64,000 bases of DNA. It comes from Spisula solida (lineage: Eukaryota > Mollusca > Bivalvia > Venerida > Mactridae). Each line of letters begins with the position of its first letter. The first letter of the stretch is position 1. The position numbers and the translations under genes are program-made. The DNA is taken from the NCBI GenBank assembly GCA_947247005.1, contig OX365946.1, forward strand, positions 46,030,734-46,094,733, in the 5' to 3' direction. Below, piece after piece: positions 1-11,699 of this stretch. The notes under the pieces are model-generated. The model searched no databases. It was not told the DNA's origin and saw only the letters and a program-made list of their open reading frames with translations.

Positions 1-253
1 TGTAGTTATGTTATCCATATTAGGGGAGTGTGCTTGTGGAAAAACAAATAAATACAGGTCGATATTTTTTTAAATGAAAACTGCCCGTTGTATATCAATG
101 AAAAACGGTTAACACACAGTAAACAACTGGTAAACACCCTGCTAAATTCAAGATGAGATAAATACACGTATGTCTAAATGATATGATACCTAGTACTAAT
201 TACCCATTATTTGTATTTTAAGTTTATCATTGTTGCAAAGACAATAAGTTTAC

Positions 254-350
254 CTCAGTAGGATCACTAGAAATACGACTGCTCCAACGATCAACAGGCA
301 AGCTGCACCAACTGACGCAATAACGATGTACAACGGCGGTGACTTGGGCT
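254..350 (-). CDS. Gene 1 transmembrane exon
   Basis: A 97-bp exon encodes EPKSPPLYIVIASVGAACL followed by LIVGAVVFLVILLR, one hydrophobic span of about 24 residues ending in Arg. It begins in phase 1 and ends in phase 2, like the gene 2 exon at 30461-30551 (91 bp). The basic stop-transfer cluster and tail expected next lie beyond the left edge of the window. Confidence 0.85.
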
Positions 351-3300
351 CTAATAATACAAAACAATACAAGTCAAAATCTTGTAATTAAATAGGGGAT
401 CACAATAATATTTAATCCTAAACCACTCTGTATCGCAATAATTCGATCTTAGTTGGTCTTTTTCAAGAGATGAAATATCACGGAAGAACATAATACGGTT
501 AATAAGATGGTTAAACATACTTTCATTTAGTGAAAAATACCAAAATAGGGTCGACGTATTGAGATATAGAGCAGTTAAGTAACAAATTAATGTCATTATA
601 TTTTTATCTATATTATATAGGAATACATTTGATGTAAAATTCCTATTATATTCTGTTTTGCCTCAGTATTTCATCGTACCCTTTACATGTTTTAAGATTA
701 ACACTCTTCCATTAAAATACTGTAGATTCAGTGATTGTTACGAACGTTAATTTATTGCCTATAGTCTTTATCTGCGATTGTTATAATATACAATTACAGT
801 CCATCGCACCATGCATTGTTGTATGTGCTTTAATTAAAGCTTTTCCAAATCCAACAACTAGCTAAAGTATCTTTCATTTTCGGATACATTATTATTCTAT
901 ATATCAATTTTACACTTTATGGTCTTTACACTTGAAATCTCAAATATTATATGTTGTCTCCATGTTAAACAGACAAGCGTTGGTTCTTGTTTATGCTTTG
1001 TTCAATGTTTTGTCATGAAAATGTAAAGCACTGTATATTATGCGGCACTACTAGAGATGACATTTGAAATAAACTTTTTTTTTAATCCGGCAGAGTTGTT
1101 GTCTTGTAATTATATTGGACCAGCACACACACGTGTGTTCATTTCGGTAACCTAGACTGAAGGAAAGAAAGGAATGGTTAGAATTATTTTGGGTAAAAGG
1201 TTTGGTTAGGAAATGGTTGCAATTGACGTTAGAAAGTGGTTGGGAGAAGGTTGGATTTTGTTCAGATTTTAGTTGGAAAAAGGTTGGACTCAGGTTGATA
1301 TCTGGTTGGAACCCGACGTTGTATGGACGTTAGAAAATGATGACATATAACGACAGAAAAGTTTTCAGAATCCAACGTTTTCCCAACGTTGGAATCTAAC
1401 GTTCATACAACGTTAATACAACGTCAATTGTTTGCTGGGTATGTACGAATGTAAGAACTGATACTAGTATGAACTAGTGTACATCACTAAATGCCCCGTC
1501 ACACATAACGAAAATCACACGACAACAACAAAATGACATTTCAGTCATTAACTTTGGAAGCTGGGTCATTCAGCAAGGGCATTCAGTTTTTTGTTTGCTT
1601 CATAAAGCTAATTCTTTGTACTTTTCACCAGCTTGGACATGGGCTGATCTTTACTGTTTAGTTTGGCATTGTGTTTTGCATGTGTTTTATGTTTTCTGTG
1701 CTCGGTTGGTTCAGTTGGGCCTTGTGCCTTGTGTGTTTTTATTGTTTTCTGTGCTCGGCTGGGTAAGTTGAGTTCTGCCTGCCCTGTCTGACTTAATATT
1801 ATCCTTTTCAGCTCAATTCGTTTTCGGAAGTATTTGTGCGTTGCTCATCGTTGACGGTGTTCGTAAGGATGCGTCTGTGAGCATTTGTGTATGTTGTGGT
1901 TAGTTTTGTTTGGTAATTATAATTCGTTAGAAATAAAAAAAACCTCTATTCTAGGTTTCGGTAAATAGATTCGTTATGTGCGACGAGGCCGTTAATTGCA
2001 ATAACAATAATATGAGTATGAAGTGTACTTGAACATATCAATAGGTTTGGTACGCACCATTGGGTATTTCTTCTGGATCGTCTTTAGATTTTGTAGAAGC
2101 ATTGGTAGTTGGAAGTTCTGATCCTGTTACCGACAAGAAGAAAACACATTATGCATTATAATTAGCGTATATGTATGTAAACTATGTATACACATATTTA
2201 GCTCCAATGATAAGTTCTTTGTTGGCTATGTTACAATCAGTCTAAATTTCTATATATTTTATTGCGTTGGATTTCTACTTTTCGATGAGGTTTACATTTT
2301 TCAATAAAATATCATATTTTGCTTTTGACATATTGCATTGCATATAAAATTGACATACAATGTATATTCTTTCACTGCTTATTATTCCCGTAAATCAAAC
2401 ATATAATAGAAAGATGGACATGGAAGGCAGCACCCAACTTAACCAAGCCAAATGCACATAATAAGTACATACACTATATCATTGTATACCCACCCGTCAA
2501 TTTTGTTTTAAAACTTACGTATTATGACTCAAATATATCAATAGTATATATTGTTTCATCTGAATGAGATGCCAGATTACTAGGGCAATACAAAATAAGT
2601 CTGGTTTTTACATAAAAGGTGTTTGGCAGAAAATTCACCCACTACATGTATATTGCTGATTAACAATAACTTCACAGTTTCTGAAAGCGATCTACATCAC
2701 AAGACTAAATTTGTACAAATGTAGTCATAATAAAATCAAAATAACAATCTTAACTAAGTAATAACTTTAAGTTTTTTGAAATTTGGGCTAGGACTTACCT
2801 GCAGTTGATGGTACTTCTGTTGGCGATAAATTTTCAGTACAATGTTTTCCTGTCCAGCCCTTTGAGCATACGCACTCGTAAGTGATATCAGTACTGGTTT
2901 GAACACAAGTCGCTCCATTCAAACATGGACTTGGATTGCAATCTTTTGAAATACAATTTTGAATACTATATATATACATCTTCTAAGATACAGGCATCAT
3001 TTTTTATTATTATTATTATTGTTATTATACCATATTTATATAGCACTTTTATCATGTAATTAAGACATTGTTAAAACAATTTGAAATTGTTTGAGATATA
3101 TGCATGCACACATTACAACAAATGTATATTATACAGTTTAAAGTTTAAGGACAAAATATGAATTTGCAGCAGACAACTTGTCATTAAAACAAATGTAAGC
3201 ATTGAATGCTTTAAATCCGATTGGCTTCGTAAGCTATATGGCCAGTCCACACGCGCATTACTCCACCAGCCGGTATTATATGTTATGCATAGTACAATGT

Positions 3301-6300
3301 AGTTTATCCAAGGTTGGGGTTTAATTCACTCCATAAAAATTGTGTATGTTGTGTTTAGAGTGGCCGTTATATAACGAGAAATAAGAACATTATTTACTAG
3401 TAACTCATTACCTTTTGTACATGGTCCCGAAATGCTAGCAATATTGTCAATATATATATCCTCTCCTTCGCCTTGCTGGACATCACCAACCAGTATCACC
3501 TGTAATAACAGAGATTAATGCTGACATTTTGATCACGATTTATACAATGCAGCAATTTTATAGTGCAAATTCTCAAACTCACCGATTTGTACAAATAGTC
3601 ACACCATTACATTTTCAGCTCCCGAACGGTTTACTCAGCAAGTTATTAATTAAAAACAAAACTATGCAGAACATTTCTTGGTGATGATTGATCATAATTT
3701 TCATCTACCATTCGTTAATCGTGTTTTTTAGATAACCCGATGTCAACATATTGTTGTTCGTTGGCAGCAACAAAAATCTAGCAAATACAAAAATGTATAT
3801 ACTTCGTGCCTACCTTGTAATAGTCAGTGAGGTTTAATGTAACATTAACTTCTTTTACTGTCTTATCAAATACTGACAGTATCTGTTCCTTATGTATCCG
3901 AGATCTTTCTATAAATACATTAAGTGAGTTGGCTCCAATACCAAACATGTGGAAGTGGATTGACAAACATTGTGGTCCTGGTGTCTGCCAACTACTTCGC
4001 AACACTGCCTTACCAGCTGAGTGTTCATACGCTGTAGTATGTAGATAGTGATCTATAAAAACAAAATGATTTATCAATGAACTACAAAAATGTATTTGTA
4101 TACTCGTATTGTACATGTATAAAATTCTTTGTTTGTCGCATATGTACGATATATTGTTATTATATCGAAATTGTTATGTTGAATACATTTTGAATTCCCT
4201 TCCCTCTTGTGTAGTTGAACACGTTTTGTATTTTATTTTATTTATAAAATAAGCGTTTGCCTTTGCCTTCGTTACCCACTTTTTGTAACATATAGTTTAA
4301 TATGCACGTGAAGTGCATAAAACAAGACATCTTTCGTTTTCACGAATTAGGAAGATGCATATCAAATACCTTTTCCATTGCTATGTGCTGTCCTCGACCA
4401 ATATACAACATTATCGTTTGTGTATAGTATTTGCCATGCGCACAATCCACTGTTAAATGAACAGTCTGGAACAGAATATAACGTTCAATGCCTGGTTATA
4501 CATCTTTCCGAACATCTGTGAATATTTTCTGTGTTCGCGTTTGAAATAAATCCTTACTGCATGGGCGAAGGAGCGTCTTTAACATTGGGGGTGGTGGTGT
4601 GCTAATATTTGGGAAGGGGGGGGGGGGCGAAAATTTTTTTTTGAGATATGTTGGGAGTAATATTTAGTGGTAATAAGCTATGGTGAAAGTTTGTGTTTAT
4701 ATTCACTAAGGTAAGGTATATCTACCGGGTATAAAAATTGAACCCTATCATAAACTAGTATTGTAAGTCGTGGGGTCCGGGGACATGCTCCCCCGGGAAA
4801 CATTGGATTAATCTGGTGCGTTCTGAGATAATGTTTTGGTAAGATCAATCAAAATTAAGTCCTTATTTTGTAAATCTTTTTACTAAATATTGAACAGATG
4901 TGGTTTAGTAAGTGAATTTAACATAGCAATGCAAACTTGATCTTACAGCATATTTCATCGATTAAAATCATTTTGCGAGCGTAGCGAGCACGAAAATTCA
5001 CACGTTATACTTTTTAACAGAGCATAAAAGGCAAATTACCTATTAGAGGACTATTTTAGGCGAAAAATTATGAATATGGTCTGAATTATTGGGGTGGGGG
5101 GGCAAACGATATGTTGCCCCCCCCCTGTCCTAACATTGGGGGCCTGGCCCCCCTGCCCCCTTCTCCTACGCACATGTACTGGTATATGTAATTCATTGTT
5201 CATGAGAAGCCCTGTAATCAGCCATTTGTCGGTACCCTAGATGAACACCCATTCGGGATTGTCCATGCATTAAGAATATATTGAGTGTAATGGTAAAACA
5301 TTCGGTAAAAAAAAATCGTATGCGTTACCTAAAGGACATGTTGTCTTCGTTACACTCACATCGTCAACGGAGATTTCACCTTTCTGTATAATAGTTTCAG
5401 ATTTAGCTTGGAGGACAATCTAATGGAAACAAAATAAACAAATTAAACAAAAGACGCTGAAATATATATATATTATCAAGTCGACAATCTATCATTGTAT
5501 CTGATGAACTTATACCTATGATTGAATGGTATATAACAGCTGAACAGAATAATGTAATGTCTCAACACAAACCGTTACCTTTATGATAGATAGTTTCATT
5601 TATTTAACGCTAACTAATGAGATATGGAGTTCTATCAGTGAAATAAAACCTATATCAGTCACTGGTTATCACCTACAATGTGACTGATATAAGCTCCACA
5701 CCCTCACAGGGACTATTATAATTTTACAAAAAACTCAACACTAAACTGTCCGTAACTTTTTTATTACTGAATGGAAACATGTCACGTGGGGTTCATAAAA
5801 AAATTGTCCTTTACGTTTTTATTACTGAACGTTAACATGTCATGTGGGGTTCATATTCTTAGTTAGAACAGTTGCTACAGGTTGGTGTATGATATGATGC
5901 AAAATTCTCAAAATGTTGTTTTCACACATTTACTATAATCCAAGATGGCGGATTTTGAATTGAAAAATATGTATGGAATAACATATTCATACGCAGCCTA
6001 ACCACAGTGGTAATTTTGCATATTTAGTACCAGTTTTGACACCAGATAAGCATTAATTAAATAGAATATTAGTTCGTTTTGATAAAGAGTGGCTATTTGT
6101 TTGTTTTGATCAAATTTGGTTAATATCTCATCTCGTAGTGATAAATTTTTAATATTTTCACTTGCGCTACGCGCTCTTGAAAATATTGAATTTTATCACT
6201 ATACGATGAGATTATAAACCTTATTCAATCAAAACAAACAAATATCCACTCTTTATTTCCAATAGGCTTATAACCCATGAGGACATTACAATGTATTTTG

Positions 6301-9300
6301 ACATAATAGTGGTACATCACTGGTGCAAGTTAAGAGATTGGCTCATATTTGAATAATTCGCCTCGAGTCCTTAGCCTATACATGAAGTTCGCTTCAGCAC
6401 AATGCTCTATTTACTCGAAAAAATGAAACTATAAAGGTCAAGAGCGTTTTTTTCTGACTACTGTCCACATTTTATTACTAAACAGTATTCTATATGATAA
6501 ATGTGTCGGGGCCTTGACGTCATTATTTCTCAGGAATGGACAGATATTTTCTCCCTAACTTAATGGACACTGCTTGAACAGAAATGTATTCAAAAGTGAC
6601 ATTCGCTTTAAACTAAATGTTGTTCTCGGTTAAGATGAATAGGTGAATACAACTCTGCTTGTTTCACAATGTTTCGACTTTTAATCAGTCTTCATCTGGC
6701 ATATCATTATTGGAAATAAAATAAACCAGTAGCTTTAGGTGACATTACTAATCAAATGAGCGCTATATAGTAAACTATATACATGTAGTACATGTATCTC
6801 TTTTAAAATCCCATACAAATAAACTGCAAATAATCATATGTTATTATAAACGGATACTTACTCGAAAGGATCCTCCACTATGGATTTGAATAAGAGAATT
6901 TTGCCACATATTTCCATAAGATGTTTGGAATTTTGTTTCATAAGCATAAGTGCGGGTTTTCCTGTATTGTGTGTATACTTGGAGCGCCACATCAGATCCA
7001 GATATTTTGTACCAAACTGACAGACAATAAGTACCACCGTTCGTGTACGGACTGATCAGTGCTACCTGGGCGTCATCCACATCAAGTAATGTAGAAATAA
7101 AGTCTCCATCTGAAATACATTATCAATGGGGATAACGTATAGAACGAAAGTGATACACCTGACGGTATTTCGACTGTAAATTTCGTCGCTTCGGTAAGTA
7201 AATCTTGATTTTTCTTTGTTTTGTAAGACATTATCAATGAAATCAACCAGCCGACCGTACCCGGCCCTGTCGATACCTGCAGATCCAAGCCCATTTTCCC
7301 TCCAAATACCTATGATTGAGGAGAGCACTTGATTACAGTGCGGTTTTGGTTGTTTGATGGGGCCAACTTCGTTGTTTACCTTGTTCTAAGTATGCATTTT
7401 GCAAATTTAGTTCGATGCTACCAGATTATGAGGCAAAATAAACAAAAGACCCACTATGATACCCCTGATGGTTGCTGTTTGTGAATGATACCCCTGACGC
7501 ATCAAAATACTATAATGTTGTCATAAACGACGACATTAGGAGTACCAACGGCGATTTTCAGTAATTAGACATATCACGTGACACATAATTGCAATAAATA
7601 CACTTATTATGGACTTATTCTTATGGATGACAAACTTTCTTTTTTTGTCAATTTTATCTCGATGAGTTATACTTTCTTTACTGTGTTAAATATGTCGTCA
7701 GTCAAATCTTTTAAACAGATAAATTCAAATCACAATTCCGCATGCGCACAATTAGCCGGAAAAAATTACGTCATGTAAACCAGCAGCCATCTTGTTAAAA
7801 GACGACATTTGACCTAGTTTAGCATACGTATTACCTTTTGCAGTGCTTACATTTGTAAATGAATGTAGTTTCTATTCAAACAGCACCACAATTCATTCTA
7901 CGAATAAAATAGTCTCAAATATGGAAGACAAATGCCTCTTAGGTGCGCAGAATTACCCGACAGGATTGTAATCCTCATGGGTCTACGACCTTCTGGATTT
8001 TGAAAATAATTAATCATTCTAGAGCGTGATCAGATTTACTTGTTGGAGAACTTACTTCGCGTGGTATGATCCTTTGAATGACCAGATGATCCAGCAGATG
8101 TCGCATCAATATATCTTTGCCATTGTGCGTTGTAGCCACGGCTCGGAGTCCAACAGCAAAAGCCTGTATCAAACGCACAATTTAGAGACGTGCACGGAAA
8201 GTCTGAAATAAATAAGCATATTTAGTGGTTCCGCGTGCTCGCTTAATACATGTTCTAAACAAATGAAACTAGTATAAACCATTTGACTAGGGCAACTACT
8301 CGCATACGAGATAATACATTAGGATCCTATCCAGGCAGTTGAGTCGGTTTCGGGCAAAATATGTGACCTTTTTTTGAAAAATATTTAACTGCGTGGACAG
8401 TACTTTTTCTCAAGGATGCCTCGTTAACATCGGTTAAAAAATAAAATTATTGCGGTTGTGTTTATCTTTGTGTAGACAGATTTTTTCTTGCGTTCCTAAA
8501 TGTTTGGTAAAAAATTACGTCACATACCACTTGGTATGTCCGTAAGGTATATATGATTACTTGAAGTATCAATTAGGGGAGGGATTACGGGCGCTGCCGC
8601 TGTTTATGTATGGCTCCGAATTGTCTGATTCAGTGAACATGTACAGTACAGTAATTTATTTATGGCAGTGTGTCCTACACTCAACAGCCAACTTATTCCT
8701 GGATGACTGTGACAGAGATGTCAGAGAAAATATTGTGCAACATAAATGCTTTGATATGTTCGAGCATGTTCGATTGCGAGGCATGTCATTATTTTTATAT
8801 TTATATGCTTTCAGTGTTACCAGATGTTTGCCCTATGTTAAATATTACGAAGTTTAACCTCAAGGTTGGATTCGTGCTCAAGAGTAATGTGCGTGAGAAT
8901 ATCAGGAGCAATGTGCAAAACCCTCGAACATCGCGTCTCTCTTTATTCTAATTGTTAAACATAAACAAGTGTTGCTATGAAGAACACGCGGTAAAGTAGT
9001 TCTGAGTAATCGTGTAAATATGAACGTCATAATCATTAATCATTGTGTATACAACTGGTTTACAAGTACTTCCTGGTTGCTGTAAGTGGTTCATAATTAT
9101 TATTGTCATTGGCCAACTATCCACAAGATTACGAGATTAATGTCTTCATCACAAAAAGTGATAATATAAATTAGCAAAACATGATCATTTAACTTTCAAA
9201 AGCGTCAATCTGATAAGAATGACCGATTATAAGTTACTCGTTATTATATATATGAGCCAGTAGGGGTGACTATTGAGTCCATTTTTGACTATTGTGATAC

Positions 9301-11142
9301 TATTGCTATTGCTGAAAGTACTATTGCGATACTATTGTATTGCTTGAAGCTATTGCGATACTATTGCAATAGTTATTGCCAAGATTTGAAAACCAGAGAT
9401 TAACTTGTAAATGCATATTTGCATTGCGTAAGATATAACTTAGTTGTACAACATACTAATCTACAAATTGTGGAAATGATTTAAAATGAATTGGACAGAA
9501 AAAGAACATGTACACGATTGCGATATTTGTGGCAGTTTTGATGCGCGGGATTATCTAAAATTAGTTTTTAACGAGAACGGAAGTTGTTTTAAATTAATTA
9601 TAAACTTTATTAATAAAAAGGAAACTATCGTAGCTAACTATCAGCGATAGTTATTGGATCGAGACTTTAACTATCGATGCATACTATCGGGTCACTCGGG
9701 ATCGCAATGCATCGATATTTCGATGCATCGGCCCACCCCTATGAGCCAGTCTCCAGGAAAACTTGCTATGTTGACAAAAATTAATTTTGAGAGTTTTTAT
9801 CATTTACAAGAGTAATCTCAATGAAGCAAAATGCAAAAATAAATTTTGTTAGTATCTTGTTTTTTAAGGAAGTTACAGCTGTTTTGTAGAGGCCATATTT
9901 AGAGCCTTTTAGCGTGACGTAGCAAACGTCATTCAAACGTTATTCGACGTCGTTGTTAAAAGTACTTTATCAAGACATCATTTGATCAATTCTTGACATA
10001 AACTGTTCAATATGGTTTCAAATTTTAGAATGATGTTATAAATATTTAAAACATCCAAATTGTAAATGTCCACATTTAAAGAAAGGCTACTACTGTTTTA
10101 AACAAACAATTCTTCGTTTTTCTCAATCAGAGTACTTTTCTGAAATTGGTCACCATAGCAACGAACTAAGTGATTTCGACATAATTCATAAGAAATTTTA
10201 AAGCTAAGATATAGTAATATATGGATAAATGGTTTAAAATTGAATCTATAGATATGACATTTTGTCTTATTTGAAAGCTTTTTAAAACCTTGTTACATGC
10301 ACTAATTACATAATGTCAATATAGCAGGTTTTCCTGGAGAATGGCTTATTTATATACATGCATAGTTGTATTCTGTGAACACAGTACATTTTTGTTATGT
10401 TATTTTTGTTTACATTGTTTGCTGTATATTATACATGCTATTCTGTTAATTTAACTGCCGCCTATTGTTTAAGGCGACAAACATAAATAATGTTCATATG
10501 TCAATAAAATAAACGGAGACTGAAACTGTATTAAGTGTCACTGTGTATATTTTGAGGCATTTGTTTATCAGAACGAGTATTTGGTTTTAGATAAAAGCCC
10601 ACATGAAAATATTTAGTAACTCTTGTAATATGTACTGGTAAGTATATAACTCACAATGCTACTGCAAGCCTATTCCCGACCCCTCCCGCGTTTGTCCAAA
10701 TATTTTCGCGGGTAGAATCCCTGAACTCATCTCCACCTCATTACTGACAAATTGTTATGGGTAATGACATTAGAAACGTATTCACGCATTAACGTGCGTA
10801 CCTTGACATTAACAACCTTAATTATTATTTAAAAACTTGTTTTTAAACAAACTTTTTATAACGACGTGTTATGTAAGTTATAGTATTTTATATACTTTTT
10901 ATACAATATTTTTGACAGAAATTTAATGCATTTTACTTCTTAACAGACCTGGAGTATACTTCAACCGGAAAAGAAAGCAACACCGTTGACTGTGATTAAA
11001 TTTATATAAAATATCGTGTGTAATCATAAAAGGGTATATATTTACCCGATGCGTGGTTCGCAGATGTTCCTTCAAGTAATCCTATTAAATACAGTAACAA
11101 AACACGAAGAAACATGACTGAAATCATTAGTATGTTGTCCAT
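254..11142 (-). CDS. Gene 1: MAM/EGF single-pass membrane receptor, 3' end beyond window
   Basis: Ten exons read right to left: 11046-11142, 8056-8202, 6862-7109, 5329-5419, 4370-4465, 3814-4052, 3412-3499, 2799-2942, 2058-2123, 254-350. Every junction has AG acceptor and GT donor and the phases join without a break. The product would be a signal peptide, two MAM domains (three exons each), one EGF-like domain, a hydrophilic linker and a transmembrane segment. MAM and EGF modules usually mediate adhesion or ligand binding at the cell surface. The cytoplasmic exon must lie left of position 1. Exon lengths and phases match gene 2 (28022-47239) for MAM exons b and c of the membrane-proximal domain (239, 88) and for the EGF exon (144), so the two are tandem paralogues. 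Gene 1 lacks the membrane-distal MAM domain of gene 2. No named orthologue is recognised. Confidence 0.85.
1150..1440. repeat. AACGTT-rich interspersed repeat
   Basis: The stretch is full of GGTTGG and AACGTT/CAACGTT words and ends CAATTGTTTGCTGGGT. It lies in the intron between the linker and transmembrane exons of gene 1. It looks like a non-autonomous dispersed repeat, but I see no clear termini or target duplication. Confidence 0.5.
1690..1800 (+). repeat. GCTCGGCTGG dispersed repeat, copy 1
   Basis: It contains two diverged cores (TTTTCTGTGCTCGG...CAGTTG, and TTTTCTGTGCTCGGCTGG followed by AAGTTGAGTTCTGCC and CCTGTCTGACTT). The same core recurs at 32925-32993 and 42991-43055 on this strand and at 2412-2455, 34566-34618 and 48709-48762 on the other. 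The class of the family is not recognised. Confidence 0.65.
2058..2123 (-). CDS. Gene 1 juxtamembrane linker exon
   Basis: A 66-bp symmetric phase-1 exon between the EGF and transmembrane exons. It encodes a hydrophilic linker, SELPTTNASTKSKDDPEEIPN, rich in Ser, Thr and acidic residues. Acceptor TAACAG and donor GTGCGT flank it. Gene 2 has a similar exon at the same place (32690-32749) and another before EGF (35244-35291). The call rests on phase and position because so short an exon carries no domain signature. Confidence 0.6.
2412..2455 (-). repeat. GCTCGGCTGG dispersed repeat, copy 2 (degenerate)
   Basis: GGACATGGAAGGCAGCACCC followed by AACTTAACCAAGCC is a diverged reverse-complement core of the family seen at 42991-43055. 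Confidence 0.5.
2799..2942 (-). CDS. Gene 1 EGF-like domain exon
   Basis: A single 144-bp symmetric phase-1 exon encodes CNPSPCLNGATC, then YECVCSKGWTGKHC: six cysteines in the EGF order C-x4-C-x5-C...C-x-C-x8-C with the G-W-T-G turn. It is followed by a Ser/Thr/Pro-rich stretch (SPTEVPSTAG). The gene 2 copy at 33592-33735 is the same length and very similar. Confidence 0.9.
3412..4465 (-). CDS. Gene 1 MAM domain B (three exons)
   Basis: Exons 4370-4465, 3814-4052 and 3412-3499 (96, 239 and 88 bp). The first begins DCSFNSGLCAWQ. The second carries AVLRSSWQTPGPQCLSIHFH, the MAM core, and the third ends IYIDNIASISGPC. Exons two and three have exactly the lengths of their counterparts in gene 2 MAM3 (40090-40328 and 38348-38435), which fits recent tandem duplication with conserved structure. 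Confidence 0.85.
4550..5175. repeat. G-tract-rich repeat segment in gene 1 intron
   Basis: Homopolymeric G runs occur near 4615-4628 and 5094-5102 and C runs near 5117-5160. The ends GGGCGAAGGAGCG and CTTCTCCTACGC look weakly inverted. It may be a degenerate transposable element between exons 5329-5419 and 4370-4465; no coding content was seen. Confidence 0.35.
5329..8202 (-). CDS. Gene 1 MAM domain A (three exons)
   Basis: Exons 8056-8202, 6862-7109 and 5329-5419 (147, 248 and 91 bp; phase 1 in and out). The first encodes CTSLNCAFDTGFCCW, the typical MAM start with Cys pair and Trp. The second carries GGTYCLSVWYKISGSDVALQV, the central MAM strand with conserved Cys, and ends in NSLIQIHSGGSFR. 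The third ends with ISVDDVSVTKTTC, matching the MAM closing pattern (hydrophobic-x-(I/V)DD-(I/V), then Cys). It corresponds to MAM domain 2 of gene 2 by position and sequence. Confidence 0.85.
6083..6256. repeat. Imperfect palindrome (MITE-like hairpin)
   Basis: The left arm AAAGAGTGGCTATTTGTTTG (continuing GTTTTGAT) pairs with the right arm ending CAAACAAATATCCACTCTTT. The inner stems pair through ATCTCATC...GATGAGAT, with a short AGCGC-rich centre. About 174 bp fold back on themselves. It sits in the gene 1 intron between 5419 and 6862. Confidence 0.7.
9249..10355. mobile_element. TIR element interrupted by the hAT-like insertion
   Basis: Removing the hAT-like insertion and one TGAGCCAG joins ATATGAGCCAG to TCTCCAGGAAAACTTGCTAT. 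The reverse complement of 10314-10355 reads the same with few mismatches (AATAAGCCATTCTCCAGGAA, then AACCTGCTATATTGAC). This gives terminal inverted repeats of roughly 38 bp on an element of about 610 bp. No coding region was seen. It lies in intron 1 of gene 1. Confidence 0.6.
9261..9741. mobile_element. Non-autonomous hAT-like element with 8-bp target duplication
   Basis: Termini TAGGGGTG and CACCCCTA are inverted, and the 8-bp direct repeat TGAGCCAG (9253-9260 and 9742-9749) flanks them exactly. An 8-bp duplication with this kind of terminus is the hAT superfamily signature. The 481-bp interior has repeated ATTGCGATACTATTG words, an A/T-rich centre and ATCGATGCATCG near the right end, but no transposase. 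It is inserted in the left terminal repeat of a larger element (9249-10355). Confidence 0.8.
11046..11142 (-). CDS. Gene 1 exon 1: start codon and signal peptide
   Basis: ATG at 11142-11140 begins MDNILMISVMFLRVLLLYLIG, followed by LLEGTSANHAS. A hydrophobic core of about 15 residues and small residues near SA fit a cleavable signal peptide. The exon ends in phase 1 at a GTAAAT donor. A second in-frame ATG five codons later, and a third at codon 10 (MFLRVLLLYLIG), could also be used; the third corresponds to the only start in gene 2 (MFLHVLFIYLIG). Upstream untranslated sequence is not defined. Confidence 0.75.
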
Positions 11143-11650
11143 TGTAATACTGTTAACACTTACAATGTCGAAAGTTCATTTAAAGTCACTAACCGGATTT
11201 CGCTTGTTTTGTATAAGGACAATATAACGAAACTTTACTTCCGGTATATTTCCCGTCAATTTGATGAACATCCGAATCATTTGAATTGACTGCATTGAGT
11301 ATATTCTGCTTAATTAAATAATTCCTATTAAGGTGTCAAACCCAATGTACCACCATGTTAGTGCAGTAAGTATAGTTATACTACTACACTGTCACCGTCA
11401 CTTGATACCTGTGCTTTTGTCTTTTTGTACATGTATATATGTTTTTGTTAAAATTTTCAACTTGCCACATTATTATTATTGCATTGCCAATAAACATTTT
11501 ATATGTTTACGTCAAATAAAATATTGAAGATTGAAGATTGTAGTGGTCAGGGGCCTCATTCATCAACATATTAAGTCTGAAAATTAAACTGAAACATCAA
11601 AAATGTTAATAAATCTATTCATTATGATGTTGTTATACATTCATTGAATT
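11143..11650. other. Upstream region of gene 1
   Basis: Presumed promoter side of gene 1, with no motif I can assign. Near 11460-11540 there is a likely LINE 3' end: CCAATAAACATT, then CAAATAAAATATTGAAGATTGAAGATTG, a short terminal ATTGAAG repeat. Confidence 0.4.
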
Positions 11651-11699
11651 TTTGTCGAGCCCGCTTGCGGTGAGCGAGACTTAGTCGCCACTTTTGGTG

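Larger units (their letters stand above)
8203..11045. other. Gene 1 intron 1
   Basis: This intron holds the nested elements at 9249-10355 and, near 10440-10530, a sequence resembling a retrotransposon 3' end (AATAAAATAAACGGAGACTG). No further MAM exon could be found here, so the signal-peptide exon appears to splice directly to MAM domain A. Short open frames at 8561-8951 have no recognisable protein features. Confidence 0.6.

Noticed and set aside
8561..8951. Two overlapping frames of 93-98 codons
   Set aside because: They lie in intron 1 of gene 1 in different frames with no domain; they are not bounded by plausible splice sites and do not resemble MAM or EGF sequence.
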